A program made the translations under genes and the position numbers. The notes under the pieces are model-generated. The model saw only the letters and a program-made list of their open reading frames with translations. It was not told the DNA's origin and made no database searches. From contig NZ_FBYA01000001.1 in NCBI RefSeq assembly GCF_001517545.1, forward strand, positions 187,181 to 251,180: a DNA stretch of 64,000 nucleotides, written 5' to 3'. Positions 51,678 to 60,266 of the stretch are shown here, piece by piece (the first letter of the stretch is position 1; the number at the start of each line of letters is the position of its first letter). Source of the stretch: Limnohabitans sp. Rim47. Lineage in GTDB: Bacteria > Pseudomonadota > Gammaproteobacteria > Burkholderiales > Burkholderiaceae_C.

Positions 51678-52457
51678 TCAGACCGCTTGCGCCAAAGCCA
51701 CAAACTCGGCCACAGGTACTTCTTCGGCCCGGCGTTGCAAATCAAAGGTGCCGCTGAAACCTTTTTCTTCGAGCCATTTGCCCAAGGTGTTGCGCAAGAT
51801 TTTGCGACGCTGGCTGAAGGCGACTTGCACCAGTGTTTCCAGCGTCTTGACGTTGACCTCGGGTGGTTGGGCCAACGGCACCATGCGCACCACGGCGCTG
51901 TCCACGCGCGGGGGTGGGTCAAAGCTTTCAGGGGGCACAAACAGCACATTGGCCATGTCGTAGCGCCATTGCAGCATGACCGACAGACGGCTGTAATCAG
52001 ATGTGCTGGGCTTGGCCACCATGCGGTCGATCACTTCTTTTTGCAGCATGAAGTGTTGGTCTTCTATCACGTCCACTTGCGCCAGCAAATGGAACAGGAT
52101 GGGCGTGGAGATGTTGTACGGCAGGTTGCCCACCACCCGGATTTTGGGCTTGGCTAAAGGCGAGGTCTTGGCCAGCATCTGCGTCGCCAGAGCCCTGAAG
52201 TCGACTTTGAGCACATCCGACTCGACCACCGACAGGTGCGGGTGCTCGCGCAGGCGCACCGCCAGGTCGCGGTCCAGCTCGATGACCGTCAGGTGACCCA
52301 AACGCTCGACCAAAGGCTGCGTCAGCGCGGCCAGGCCAGGACCAATTTCGACCATGGGCTGGCCCGCTTCGGGGTTGATCGCATCCACGATGGCATCGAT
52401 GATGCCGCCGTCGGTCAAAAAGTGCTGACCAAACCGTTTGCGTGCGATGTGTTTCAT
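51678..52457 (-). CDS. rsmA: 16S rRNA adenine dimethyltransferase
   Basis: A 259-residue methyltransferase (KsgA) that dimethylates two adjacent adenines near the 3' end of 16S rRNA. The start HIARKRFGQHFLTDGGIID, the SAM motif VEIGPGLAALTQPL and the catalytic NLPYNISTPIL are clear. Its ATG overlaps the surA stop (ATGA), completing the lptD-surA-rsmA run. In E. coli pdxA sits between surA and rsmA; it is absent here. Confidence 0.97.
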   Translation of the reverse strand: MKHIARKRFGQHFLTDGGIIDAIVDAINPEAGQPMVEIGPGLAALTQPLVERLGHLTVIELDRDLAVRLREHPHLSVVESDVLKVDFRALATQMLAKTSPLAKPKIRVVGNLPYNISTPILFHLLAQVDVIEDQHFMLQKEVIDRMVAKPSTSDYSRLSVMLQWRYDMANVLFVPPESFDPPPRVDSAVVRMVPLAQPPEVNVKTLETLVQVAFSQRRKILRNTLGKWLEEKGFSGTFDLQRRAEEVPVAEFVALAQAV

Positions 52458-53818
52458 TGGGGTGGCTCTCGCATCTCGACATAGGCCCGGCCACGGATGT
52501 CTTCGACCCAGGTGGCATAAGCCTCATCGAGTTTCTTTTCGCGCAAGGCATTGCGCGCCAGGGTGCGTTGCTCCTGATCGCTCATGGGCGCGTTGCGGCG
52601 GTCGGTGACTTCGATCAAGTGAACGCCAAAGCGGGACACCAGCGGTTCTGCTAATTGCCCTGGACGCAGGCGGTTCATGGCTTGTTCAAACTCTGGCACA
52701 AACATGCCGGGGTTGGCCCAGCCCAAGTCCCCACCTTGTTGTGCGCTGCCGTCTTGCGACATCTCGCGGGCCAGTGCTGCGAAATCGGCTTTGCCGGACA
52801 CCACGGCTTTGCGCACTTCGGTGAGCTTGGCCACGGCCTGGGTTTGCGACATTTGTGCGGAAGGCCGCAGCAAGATGTGGCGGGCACGCGTTTGCGTCAC
52901 CATCAGGGTGGTGGTTTGGCGGCGCTCAATTACTTTGAGAATGTGAAAGCCTGCGGCAGATCGAACAGGTGCAGCCACTTCACCCACATTCAGGCTGCGC
53001 GTCGCGTCCAGAAACAAGTCGGGGTAGCGATCGGCAGGGCGCAGACCCATGTTGCCGCCATTGGCCCCTTTGTCGGTGGTTTGAGAAAAAGCCTTGGCCA
53101 GCTCGGCAAAGTTTTCGCCCGCGCGTGCACGGCGTGCAATGTCGGTCGCGCGTTCGCCCAAAGCTTGAACGTCTGATGCGGTGCTTTGTTCAGGCACCGA
53201 GATCAGGATCATGGCCAAATTCAACTGGGCTGGCATTTGCTCAGCCTGTGCTTTCAGCTGTTCGCTCAGGAATTGCTCGACTTCGACGTCGCTGACGCGG
53301 ATGCGGCCTTCAACCTCGCGCTCGCGCAAACGGGTGAGGGTGAGTTGGGTGCGCAGTTGTGTGCGAAAAGCGCTCACGGTGATGCCTTCTTGCGCCAAGC
53401 GCTTGTGCATTTCCTCACGCGTCAACTGGTTGCTGGCCGCCACATTCAGCTCGGCCTGCTCAATGGCTTCATCTTCAATTTTGATGCCCGCATCGCGCGC
53501 TTGCTGCAATTGGGCTTTTTCGTTGATCAGTTGCTCGACGGCCAAGCGATTGAGTTCGTTGGTGTCGGGTTGTGCGCCGCCGCGAGCAGCCGCTTCGCTG
53601 GCCAGGCGCTGACGCAGCACTTGCACATCGCGGTTGGTGATCGGCTCTGAATTGACAACCGCCACGATGAAATCGGCCTGGCGAATGAGGGCGGTGGCGG
53701 CTTTTGCAGGGGAATCATTGGGGGTTTGCGCCCAAGAACCGGCTGAGCAGATCAGGCTGATCGCACCCAGGATGGCGGCCCGCCAGGCTGAACGGGCAGG
53801 AAAAAACAGTTTATTCAT
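52454..53818 (-). CDS. surA: Periplasmic chaperone / peptidyl-prolyl isomerase SurA
   Basis: A 454-residue exported chaperone for outer-membrane proteins. Signal peptide about 1-31 (AILGAISLICSAGSWAQ). The N-terminal SurA domain (about 45-180) starts VAVVNSEPITNRDVQVLRQR. Two parvulin domains follow (about 200-300 and 310-410; ARHILLRPSA and NRLRPGQLAEPLVSRFGVHL). ATG 53818 is preferred to an upstream start because it begins the signal peptide. It overlaps lptD by 8 bp and rsmA by 4 bp. Confidence 0.95.
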   Translation of the reverse strand: MNKLFFPARSAWRAAILGAISLICSAGSWAQTPNDSPAKAATALIRQADFIVAVVNSEPITNRDVQVLRQRLASEAAARGGAQPDTNELNRLAVEQLINEKAQLQQARDAGIKIEDEAIEQAELNVAASNQLTREEMHKRLAQEGITVSAFRTQLRTQLTLTRLREREVEGRIRVSDVEVEQFLSEQLKAQAEQMPAQLNLAMILISVPEQSTASDVQALGERATDIARRARAGENFAELAKAFSQTTDKGANGGNMGLRPADRYPDLFLDATRSLNVGEVAAPVRSAAGFHILKVIERRQTTTLMVTQTRARHILLRPSAQMSQTQAVAKLTEVRKAVVSGKADFAALAREMSQDGSAQQGGDLGWANPGMFVPEFEQAMNRLRPGQLAEPLVSRFGVHLIEVTDRRNAPMSDQEQRTLARNALREKKLDEAYATWVEDIRGRAYVEMREPPQ

Positions 53819-56207
53819 AGTGCTGGAACCGACTGGGTTGAACCGTGCTGTCACGCAGGTATTGGTAGCGGGGAATGTTGTCACTGAGGCTCTTTAAGGG
53901 GCTGATGCCTACGCGTGCAAAGCCAATGAATTCAAGTTGGAAAAGAATGCGGCTGGTGGCGCTGGTGGCGCTGATACTGGAGGTGTTGGTTTGCAGGCGC
54001 TGAAAGGCAACCCGGCCCAGCCAGCAGCCGGCATCGTATTCCATGCCCACCAGAGTGTCCACGAGGCTGCGCTCTTTCAGGCTGTAATTGAGCCTGCCCA
54101 CCGTGTACCAGCGGTCGGGCCCAAGGCCTTGCCCTGGGGTACGCGACCAGGCGGTCTCGGCCTGTCGGTCGGTTTGGCCGATCAGGTCGCTCAAAGGCCA
54201 TTGCCAGCCCAAATCCACAAACTCAGAGTTTGGGGTCACTTGGTTGTTGGCGCGGTAGGCCATATTGATGACCCGGTAAGGGCTGTGGCTGTAGCGCCCT
54301 TGCAGGGTGGTTCGGCTGATGTCGTGTGTTTGGTTGTTGGCCTGGATGGTGGCGTCGAATGACCAGCGATCGTCCCATCGGATGCCTGCACCGAACAAAA
54401 TGTCGCTCAGGCCCGCCGAGTTGGCGACTTGGCCAGGTAAGACGACCTGCTGATCTGAAAACCGGATGCGTTGGGCCACGCCCACCCGAAGCATTTCAGC
54501 GCCGTTGGCAGCGTCAAAAAAGCGGCTGTTCACACCCAACGTCAGGGCGTCGTTGTCCACCAGTCGGTCCTGACCCACATAGGTGTTTTCGCTGTAAATG
54601 GTGGACAAGTTGAAGTCGGTGGCACCGCTGTCATAGACCGGCAACATGTCTTGGTTTTTGTAGGGCGTGCGGGCGTAAAAAACGCGAGGCTCCAGTGTTT
54701 GCACAACATCGCGTCCAAACCAACGGGTCTCGCGTTCAAATACCAGACCGGAGTCCAGACTGAAGGTGGGCAAGACCCGGTTGACCGCACTTTCGCCATT
54801 CGACAAAGGCCGGTCCATCTGGTAGCGCGTGGCGTGCAATTGCAGTTTGGGTGTCACAAAGCCCCAAGGGCGAATCCAGGGGCGACTCACCTGGGCTTGT
54901 ATGAAGCTGCGTTCACCGTTGCGCGGCAAGGTGCCCGCAGTGACCAAACTGGCCACACGTGAATAGTCGGCCTCAAACCGTGTGGTGTCTCCCACCACGG
55001 ACCAATCCAGACCTTCGGCGTTCCATTGGCCGTAACGCATGGTGATCTGTGGCGCCCGGTCGTAAGGGGGGGCCGCTTCTTGCAGGTTTTGCCAGCGCTG
55101 CACTTGGGCGCTCATGCTGAAGTCACCCCTGCCCCAAGACAAGACGCCGGTGGACGGTAAAGCGCGTTGCGTCAGCACCAAGCCAGAGCGTGGGAAATCA
55201 CGCCAGTAGTTGTTGTCGCTGACCCGGTTCAAGGTCAAACCCAGGTTGATGCGGCCCACGCTGTCGAGTCCCGTGTCAATGCCCCCGTTGTGTTGGCTGG
55301 ACAAGCCCCAGCGGGTTTGTGAGCGCAGTTTGTCGCTGGGCATCAGGTTCAAGCGCAGCAAGCCGCTGTAGTCCCTCTCCAGATAACGAAATTCGGTGTC
55401 TGCCGCCACTCCGCGCTGGCTCATCACATGCGTAGTGACGGTGGCATCGCGGTTGGGTGCAATGTCAAAGTAATACGGTTGAGCCACTTCAACGCCGTTG
55501 ACTGTGTCGATGCTGAACAGTGGCGGCAACAGGCCGGATTTGCGTTCATTGGTCAATGGCAGGCTGATGGAGGGCGCAGCAAAGATGGGCACATCCTGAA
55601 AGCGCATTTGAACGCCGCTGGCCTCGATGCTCGACTCTTCTTCGTCAATGGTCAGTTGTGTGGCTTTCAGCAGCCATTCGGGCAGCCACTCGGGGCCCGG
55701 GGTACGCCGGCATGTCGTGTAGTTGGCTTGGCGAACGATGGTGCGCTGGTTGTCCACAAATTCGACTTCGGCGGCTTGACCGTAACCCCCACTGCCGTAC
55801 AACTCGAAGTCCGGTTTTTCAAAGGTGCCCTGAAAGCTGTCGACCTTGAGCTTCAGTCTTGGGCCGCTGAAAACACTGGTCGGCGTGCTGACACGCACGT
55901 GGCCTGTGGCATCCACCACGTCTTGCGTCTGGTCGTAGTCAAGTCGATCGGCGCGCAAAGCCAACCCTGGCCGTCGGATGCTGGCCTGACCTTCAACCAC
56001 CAAGTCCATGTCGGGGCGGGCGGTGATTTGTGCACCTTTTACAAATACGGCCCCCTCAGATTGCTGACGTTCCGAAACCTTTTCCTCCAGCAAAGGGCTG
56101 CTGCGCAAGGACAAATGGGCCGGCTGACCCCAAGACGCGCTGACGCTCAAAGCCAACAGCAGTGCCGCAACGGGGTTGCGGCAGGCAAAGGCAGCCGTTG
56201 GTTTCAT
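53811..56207 (-). CDS. lptD: LPS assembly outer-membrane protein LptD
   Basis: A 798-residue outer-membrane beta-barrel that, with LptE, inserts lipopolysaccharide in the outer leaflet. Signal peptide about 1-28; then an OstA-like domain (about 60-190, GQASIRRPGLALRADRLDY); then the large barrel with alternating strands and the motif SGLLPPLFSIDTVNGVEVAQ near the start of the barrel. ATG 56207 is chosen over a start 11 codons up. The partners surA and rsmA follow. BepA, encoded at 3334, checks LptD folding. Confidence 0.95.
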   Translation of the reverse strand: MKPTAAFACRNPVAALLLALSVSASWGQPAHLSLRSSPLLEEKVSERQQSEGAVFVKGAQITARPDMDLVVEGQASIRRPGLALRADRLDYDQTQDVVDATGHVRVSTPTSVFSGPRLKLKVDSFQGTFEKPDFELYGSGGYGQAAEVEFVDNQRTIVRQANYTTCRRTPGPEWLPEWLLKATQLTIDEEESSIEASGVQMRFQDVPIFAAPSISLPLTNERKSGLLPPLFSIDTVNGVEVAQPYYFDIAPNRDATVTTHVMSQRGVAADTEFRYLERDYSGLLRLNLMPSDKLRSQTRWGLSSQHNGGIDTGLDSVGRINLGLTLNRVSDNNYWRDFPRSGLVLTQRALPSTGVLSWGRGDFSMSAQVQRWQNLQEAAPPYDRAPQITMRYGQWNAEGLDWSVVGDTTRFEADYSRVASLVTAGTLPRNGERSFIQAQVSRPWIRPWGFVTPKLQLHATRYQMDRPLSNGESAVNRVLPTFSLDSGLVFERETRWFGRDVVQTLEPRVFYARTPYKNQDMLPVYDSGATDFNLSTIYSENTYVGQDRLVDNDALTLGVNSRFFDAANGAEMLRVGVAQRIRFSDQQVVLPGQVANSAGLSDILFGAGIRWDDRWSFDATIQANNQTHDISRTTLQGRYSHSPYRVINMAYRANNQVTPNSEFVDLGWQWPLSDLIGQTDRQAETAWSRTPGQGLGPDRWYTVGRLNYSLKERSLVDTLVGMEYDAGCWLGRVAFQRLQTNTSSISATSATSRILFQLEFIGFARVGISPLKSLSDNIPRYQYLRDSTVQPSRFQHYE

Positions 56208-56320
56208 CGGCAAACAGAAAATTGCGAAATATGAGGCCACAAAATGGGGGAAGTTGCAAAAGAATCAGCCTGCCCTGACCCGTCAAAGGCAGCAACAGGC
56301 TTTGTAGAATGCGATTATCC

Positions 56321-57439
56321 ATGAGCCACCCCTCTTCATCCCCCTTTTCCCCGTCTGTGCCTGTTTCTGAGGTCAGCTGGGCAGACCCTGCCCGCCAGGG
56401 TTTATGCCATCAATGGATGGCGAGCATCGCTGCTGAGCAGGGGCTTTTGCCCGAAACTTTGCGCATCGCATCGGCCGATGCCAGCTTTCGCCGCTACTTG
56501 CGGGTGGACACCGTACAAGGTGACAGCCGCATCGTCATGGACGCGCCACCTGACAAAGAAAACTCGGAGCCCTTTGTCCGCATTGCCGCCTTGATGAAAA
56601 CCGCTGGCCTGCATGCGCCCGAAGTGCTGAACTGGCACGCAGCCCATGGCTTCATGTTGCTGAGTGATTTGGGTGATGCCACCATGATGTCGGCCATCGA
56701 CGCCGAGCGCCCCCAAGCCAACCATGGCCTGTACATGCAGGCCGTGGACGCGCTGGTGCAGTGGCAGCTGGCCTCGCGCCCCGGCGTGTTGCCGCCCTAT
56801 GACGAGGCCTTGCTCCACCGCGAGCTGAGCCTGTTCCCTGATTGGTACTTGGCCCAGCACAAAAAAGTGCAGATGGCAGGGCAAGACAAAGAGACGATGG
56901 ACAAGGCCTTTGCCCTGATCGTGCAGCGCAACCTGGCCGCGCCCAGCGTGTATGTGCATCGCGACTTCATGCCGCGCAACCTGATGATGCCCCACGGCGC
57001 TGGGCCACTGGGCGCGCAACTGGGTGTGCTGGATTTTCAAGACGCGGTTCATGGCCCCATCACTTACGACATCGCCAGCCTGATGCGCGATGCCTTCTTG
57101 AGCTGGGACGAAGACTTCGTGCTCGACATCACCATCCGCTATTGGGAAAAAGCCCGCAAAGCTGGCCTGATGGACTTTGAAGACTGGCACAGTGACTTCG
57201 GCGCGTTTTACCGCGCCGTTGAGTGGATGGGCTTGCAGCGCCACCTCAAAGTCGCCGGTATTTTTGCCCGCCTGACCTTGCGCGATGGCAAGTCCAAATA
57301 CCTGGCCGATGCGCCCCGCTTCATCCACTACATCCGCACCACCTGCGACCGCTACCGTGAACTGGGCCCCTTGCTCAAGGTGATCGACGAGATCGAGGGC
57401 ACCACGCCGCAAGTGGGCTTTGCTTACGGGCGCATGTGA
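56321..57439 (+). CDS. amgK: Aminoglycoside-phosphotransferase-fold kinase, AmgK-like
   Basis: A 372-residue kinase of the APH fold. RIASADASFRRYLRV is the N-lobe, YVHRDFMPRNLMMPH the catalytic loop with Asp and Asn, and GVLDFQDAVHGPITYD the metal-binding segment. It is the position and pattern of AmgK, which phosphorylates MurNAc and GlcNAc at the anomeric carbon in Pseudomonas cell-wall recycling, next to lptD. Its partner murU is not adjacent but at 45027. An ATG 12 bp earlier is an alternative start. Divergent from lptD. Confidence 0.82.
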   Translation: MSHPSSSPFSPSVPVSEVSWADPARQGLCHQWMASIAAEQGLLPETLRIASADASFRRYLRVDTVQGDSRIVMDAPPDKENSEPFVRIAALMKTAGLHAPEVLNWHAAHGFMLLSDLGDATMMSAIDAERPQANHGLYMQAVDALVQWQLASRPGVLPPYDEALLHRELSLFPDWYLAQHKKVQMAGQDKETMDKAFALIVQRNLAAPSVYVHRDFMPRNLMMPHGAGPLGAQLGVLDFQDAVHGPITYDIASLMRDAFLSWDEDFVLDITIRYWEKARKAGLMDFEDWHSDFGAFYRAVEWMGLQRHLKVAGIFARLTLRDGKSKYLADAPRFIHYIRTTCDRYRELGPLLKVIDEIEGTTPQVGFAYGRM

Positions 57440-57441
57440 GC

Positions 57442-58143
57442 ATGCCGCGTTTTTATTGCCCCACCCCTCTGGCCACTGGCCTCGCCCTGAGTCTGCCTGC
57501 TGGCGCTGCCCGTCATGTGCAGGTGCTGCGCATGCAGCCGGGCGATGTGATCACTTTGTTCAATGGCGAGGGCGGCGAGTTTGAGGCCACCGTGACCCGC
57601 ATGGGCCGCAGCGATGTCGAGGTCGAGGTGGGTGCGCACCATCCGGTGGAGCGTGAAGCCGCCCGCGCTGTCCACTTGCTGGCGGGCATCACCGCCAACG
57701 AGCGCATGGACTGGTTGGTCGAAAAAGCCACCGAGTTGGGCGTGGCCAGCATCACGCCCTTGGTGGCCGAGCGCAGCGTGCTCAAGCTCAAAGGCGAGCG
57801 GGCCGAGAAAAAGCTGGCGCACTGGCAAGGCGTGGCCGTGGCCGCCGCCGAGCAATGCGGGCGCAACCGGGTGCCTGTGGTCCATGCGGCGGTGACGCTG
57901 GGGCAATGGCTCCAAACAGCCCCAGCCGGTGAGCGCTGGGTCTTGTCTTTGTCGCAAGGCACTCAGCCGCTGGCGCAGATGACGGGCAGCGCGGGCGTGA
58001 CCGTGCTCAGCGGCCCAGAAGGCGGCTTGAGCCCCGCTGAAGAGGCCGCGGCTTTGTCGGCGGGCTTTGTGCCGGTGACTTTGGGGCCTCGGGTGTTGCG
58101 GGCCGAGACCGCGCCTTTGGCCGTGCTCGCGGTGTGCGCCTGA
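57442..58143 (+). CDS. rsmE: 16S rRNA (uracil-1498-N3)-methyltransferase
   Basis: A 233-residue SPOUT methyltransferase. MPRFYCPTPL..., then AARHVQVLRMQPGDVITLFN (PUA-like part) and the knot region with TVLSGPEGGLSPAEEAAA and LGPRVLRAETAPLAVLAV are typical. It begins 2 bp after the amgK stop, so they are co-transcribed. ATG 57442 is preferred to a GTG two codons upstream. The 115 bp after it hold no gene. Confidence 0.95.
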   Translation: MPRFYCPTPLATGLALSLPAGAARHVQVLRMQPGDVITLFNGEGGEFEATVTRMGRSDVEVEVGAHHPVEREAARAVHLLAGITANERMDWLVEKATELGVASITPLVAERSVLKLKGERAEKKLAHWQGVAVAAAEQCGRNRVPVVHAAVTLGQWLQTAPAGERWVLSLSQGTQPLAQMTGSAGVTVLSGPEGGLSPAEEAAALSAGFVPVTLGPRVLRAETAPLAVLAVCA

Positions 58144-58258
58144 GGGCGTTTGCGCACCCGCGGCGTCGCCATGACGATGCCTTTGACGCCAATGAGCGCA
58201 GCATTTGCGCGGGCCAAGCCAGCGGCCTTTATAAGCAACAAGCGATACACTGCCCGGT

Positions 58259-59437
58259 ATGAATGCCAACCTGATCCTCCTGACGCTCTGCCAGGGCCTG
58301 TTTTTCACCAACAACGTCACCTTCATTGCCATCAATGGCTTGGTTGGCCTGTCCATGGCCCCGCTGGGGTGGATGGCGACCTTGCCCGTTATGGGCTATG
58401 TGGTGGGGGGTGCGCTGTCCACCGGCTTGGTGGCCAAAAGCCAGTCGCGCTGGGGTCGCAAAGTGTCGTTCCAGCTGGGCTTGGGGGTGGCTTTGTTTTC
58501 GGCATTGCTCGCCGCCTATGCGGCCTGGAGCCACAACTTTTGGTTGCTGGTGGCCGCCACGGTGATCGCGGGTTATTACAGCGCCAACGGCCAGCTCTAC
58601 CGTTTTGCCGCCGCTGAACTGGCCGCTGACGGCTTTCGCGAAAAAGCGGTCTCTTTGGTCTTGGCCGGTGGTTTGATCGGGGCCATCGTGGGCCCCAACT
58701 TGGCCTCGCGCACCCGCACTTTGTACGAAACCCCGTTTTTGGGCGCTTACATGGCGCTGGGCATCGTGGCCGTTTTGGCCATGGTCTGCATGGCTTTCAT
58801 CCACTTTCCAGCGGTGCCTGTCAAAAAACCCGGTGACAGCGCGGGTCGGCCTTTGTCTGAAATCATGCGCCAACCGGTGTTCATCGTGGCCGCCGCCGCC
58901 GCGGCTTTGGGCTATGGCGTGATGAACTTGCTCATGGCGGCCACCCCACTGGCCATGCAGGTGTGCGGCTTCAGTTTTGACGATGCGGCGCTGGTGCTGG
59001 AGTGGCATGTGATCGGCATGTTTGCGCCGGGCTTTTTCACGGGCCACTTGATCAAGAAATTTGGCACGCTGCAGATCATGGGCGTGGGCGTGGTGATCAA
59101 CTTGGCGTGCATCGCCATCGCGCTGACGGGGGTCGAGTTGCACCAGTTCTTGATCGCGCTGTTCTTGTTGGGTTTGGGCTGGAACTTTTTGTTCACCGGC
59201 AGCACCACACTGGCCATGAAAGCCTGGACACCTGCCGAAAAAGACCGGGGTCAGGCAGCCATCAACTTTTTGGTGTTCTCCACCATGGCGGTGACCTCGT
59301 TTGCCTCGGGGGCCTTGGTCACCACGCAGGGCTGGACTTGGCTGAACATCGGCTCATTGCTGCCCGTGGCGCTGACCGGTGTGGCCTTGGTTTGGATGGC
59401 GCTCAAACAGAAAAGCGTGCAAGCAACCAGCGCTTGA
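58259..59437 (+). CDS. Major facilitator superfamily transporter
   Basis: A 392-residue membrane protein with about 12 hydrophobic segments and the MFS loop-2/3 pattern VAKSQSRWGRKVSF. The N-terminus has no signal peptide. The subfamily looks like uncharacterised YfcJ/arabinose-efflux relatives; the substrate is unknown. It overlaps the convergent hydrolase gene by 35 bp at the 3' ends. Confidence 0.9.
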   Translation: MNANLILLTLCQGLFFTNNVTFIAINGLVGLSMAPLGWMATLPVMGYVVGGALSTGLVAKSQSRWGRKVSFQLGLGVALFSALLAAYAAWSHNFWLLVAATVIAGYYSANGQLYRFAAAELAADGFREKAVSLVLAGGLIGAIVGPNLASRTRTLYETPFLGAYMALGIVAVLAMVCMAFIHFPAVPVKKPGDSAGRPLSEIMRQPVFIVAAAAAALGYGVMNLLMAATPLAMQVCGFSFDDAALVLEWHVIGMFAPGFFTGHLIKKFGTLQIMGVGVVINLACIAIALTGVELHQFLIALFLLGLGWNFLFTGSTTLAMKAWTPAEKDRGQAAINFLVFSTMAVTSFASGALVTTQGWTWLNIGSLLPVALTGVALVWMALKQKSVQATSA

Positions 59438-60266
59438 GTGCGTTGAACACCTGGGCGCGGTAGAGGTCGTTGAAGATCTCGTGGTACATGCCCTCAAAGC
59501 ACTGGGACTGCACCACGGCCTGCGGTGCAGTCTGCGCGAAGTCGGCGCTGGCGTGTGCGTTGACCAGATGGTCTTGCCCTGCATAGAGCAACAAAGTGGG
59601 CACGGACCACTGCGCCGCATCGGCCAGGGTTTGAGCACCATTGTCCAAAATCCAGGCGGCGAGGCCTGCAGAAATACGGCGGTGCACCATCGGGTCGGCC
59701 AGGTAGGCTTTGACCACATCGGGGTCTCGCGACACAAACTCGGCTTTCAGGCCGTTGTCCACCCGCAGGTGCGGCAGCACGCGGGGCAGAGTGGCCAACA
59801 GCATTTTCTGGAACACATTCGGAAACGCCCCCAGTGCTGGTGATGACAAAACCGCTGCATCCACCGAGCACCGTTGTTCGGCCAAGGTGCGTGCCACCAC
59901 CAAGCCGCCCATGCTGTGGCCCAGCAAGATCAGCGGGGCATGGGCCAAAGCCGGGTGTTGCCGTGTGTCGTCGACCACGCGGCACAAGTCGGCCTGCAAA
60001 CTGCCGGGGCGCAGCAGGTCGCCGCGAGCGCCATCGGAGCGGCCGTGGCCTTGCTGGTCGTAAGCCCGCACCGCAAAGCCCCACTGGTGCAAATTCGCCG
60101 CGACTTCGCCATAGCGTCCGGCGTGCTCGCCCAAGCCATGTACCAAAAGCACAGTGCCCAGGGGCTTGTGCGCAGGCAAGTCCCAGTCATAAACCGCCAG
60201 CTGGCCCGCTTCGCCTTGCAGGGCTGAAACGGCTGGGCGCGAGATGGAAAGTTTCTGCGGAAACAT
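59403..60266 (-). CDS. Alpha/beta hydrolase, monoacylglycerol lipase-like
   Basis: A 287-residue serine hydrolase. The nucleophile elbow is LLGHSMGGLVVA, the oxyanion region is LLVHGLGEHAGRYGEVAANL, and the acid and base come from LLYAGQDHLVN and FEGMYHEIFND, a Ser-Asp-His triad of the monoglyceride-lipase/lysophospholipase group. It follows the M20 peptidase gene with a 1-base overlap (TGATG), so it is translationally coupled. The ATG at 60266 is used; the upstream part of the frame is spurious. Confidence 0.9.
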   Translation of the reverse strand: MFPQKLSISRPAVSALQGEAGQLAVYDWDLPAHKPLGTVLLVHGLGEHAGRYGEVAANLHQWGFAVRAYDQQGHGRSDGARGDLLRPGSLQADLCRVVDDTRQHPALAHAPLILLGHSMGGLVVARTLAEQRCSVDAAVLSSPALGAFPNVFQKMLLATLPRVLPHLRVDNGLKAEFVSRDPDVVKAYLADPMVHRRISAGLAAWILDNGAQTLADAAQWSVPTLLLYAGQDHLVNAHASADFAQTAPQAVVQSQCFEGMYHEIFNDLYRAQVFNALKRWLLARFSV

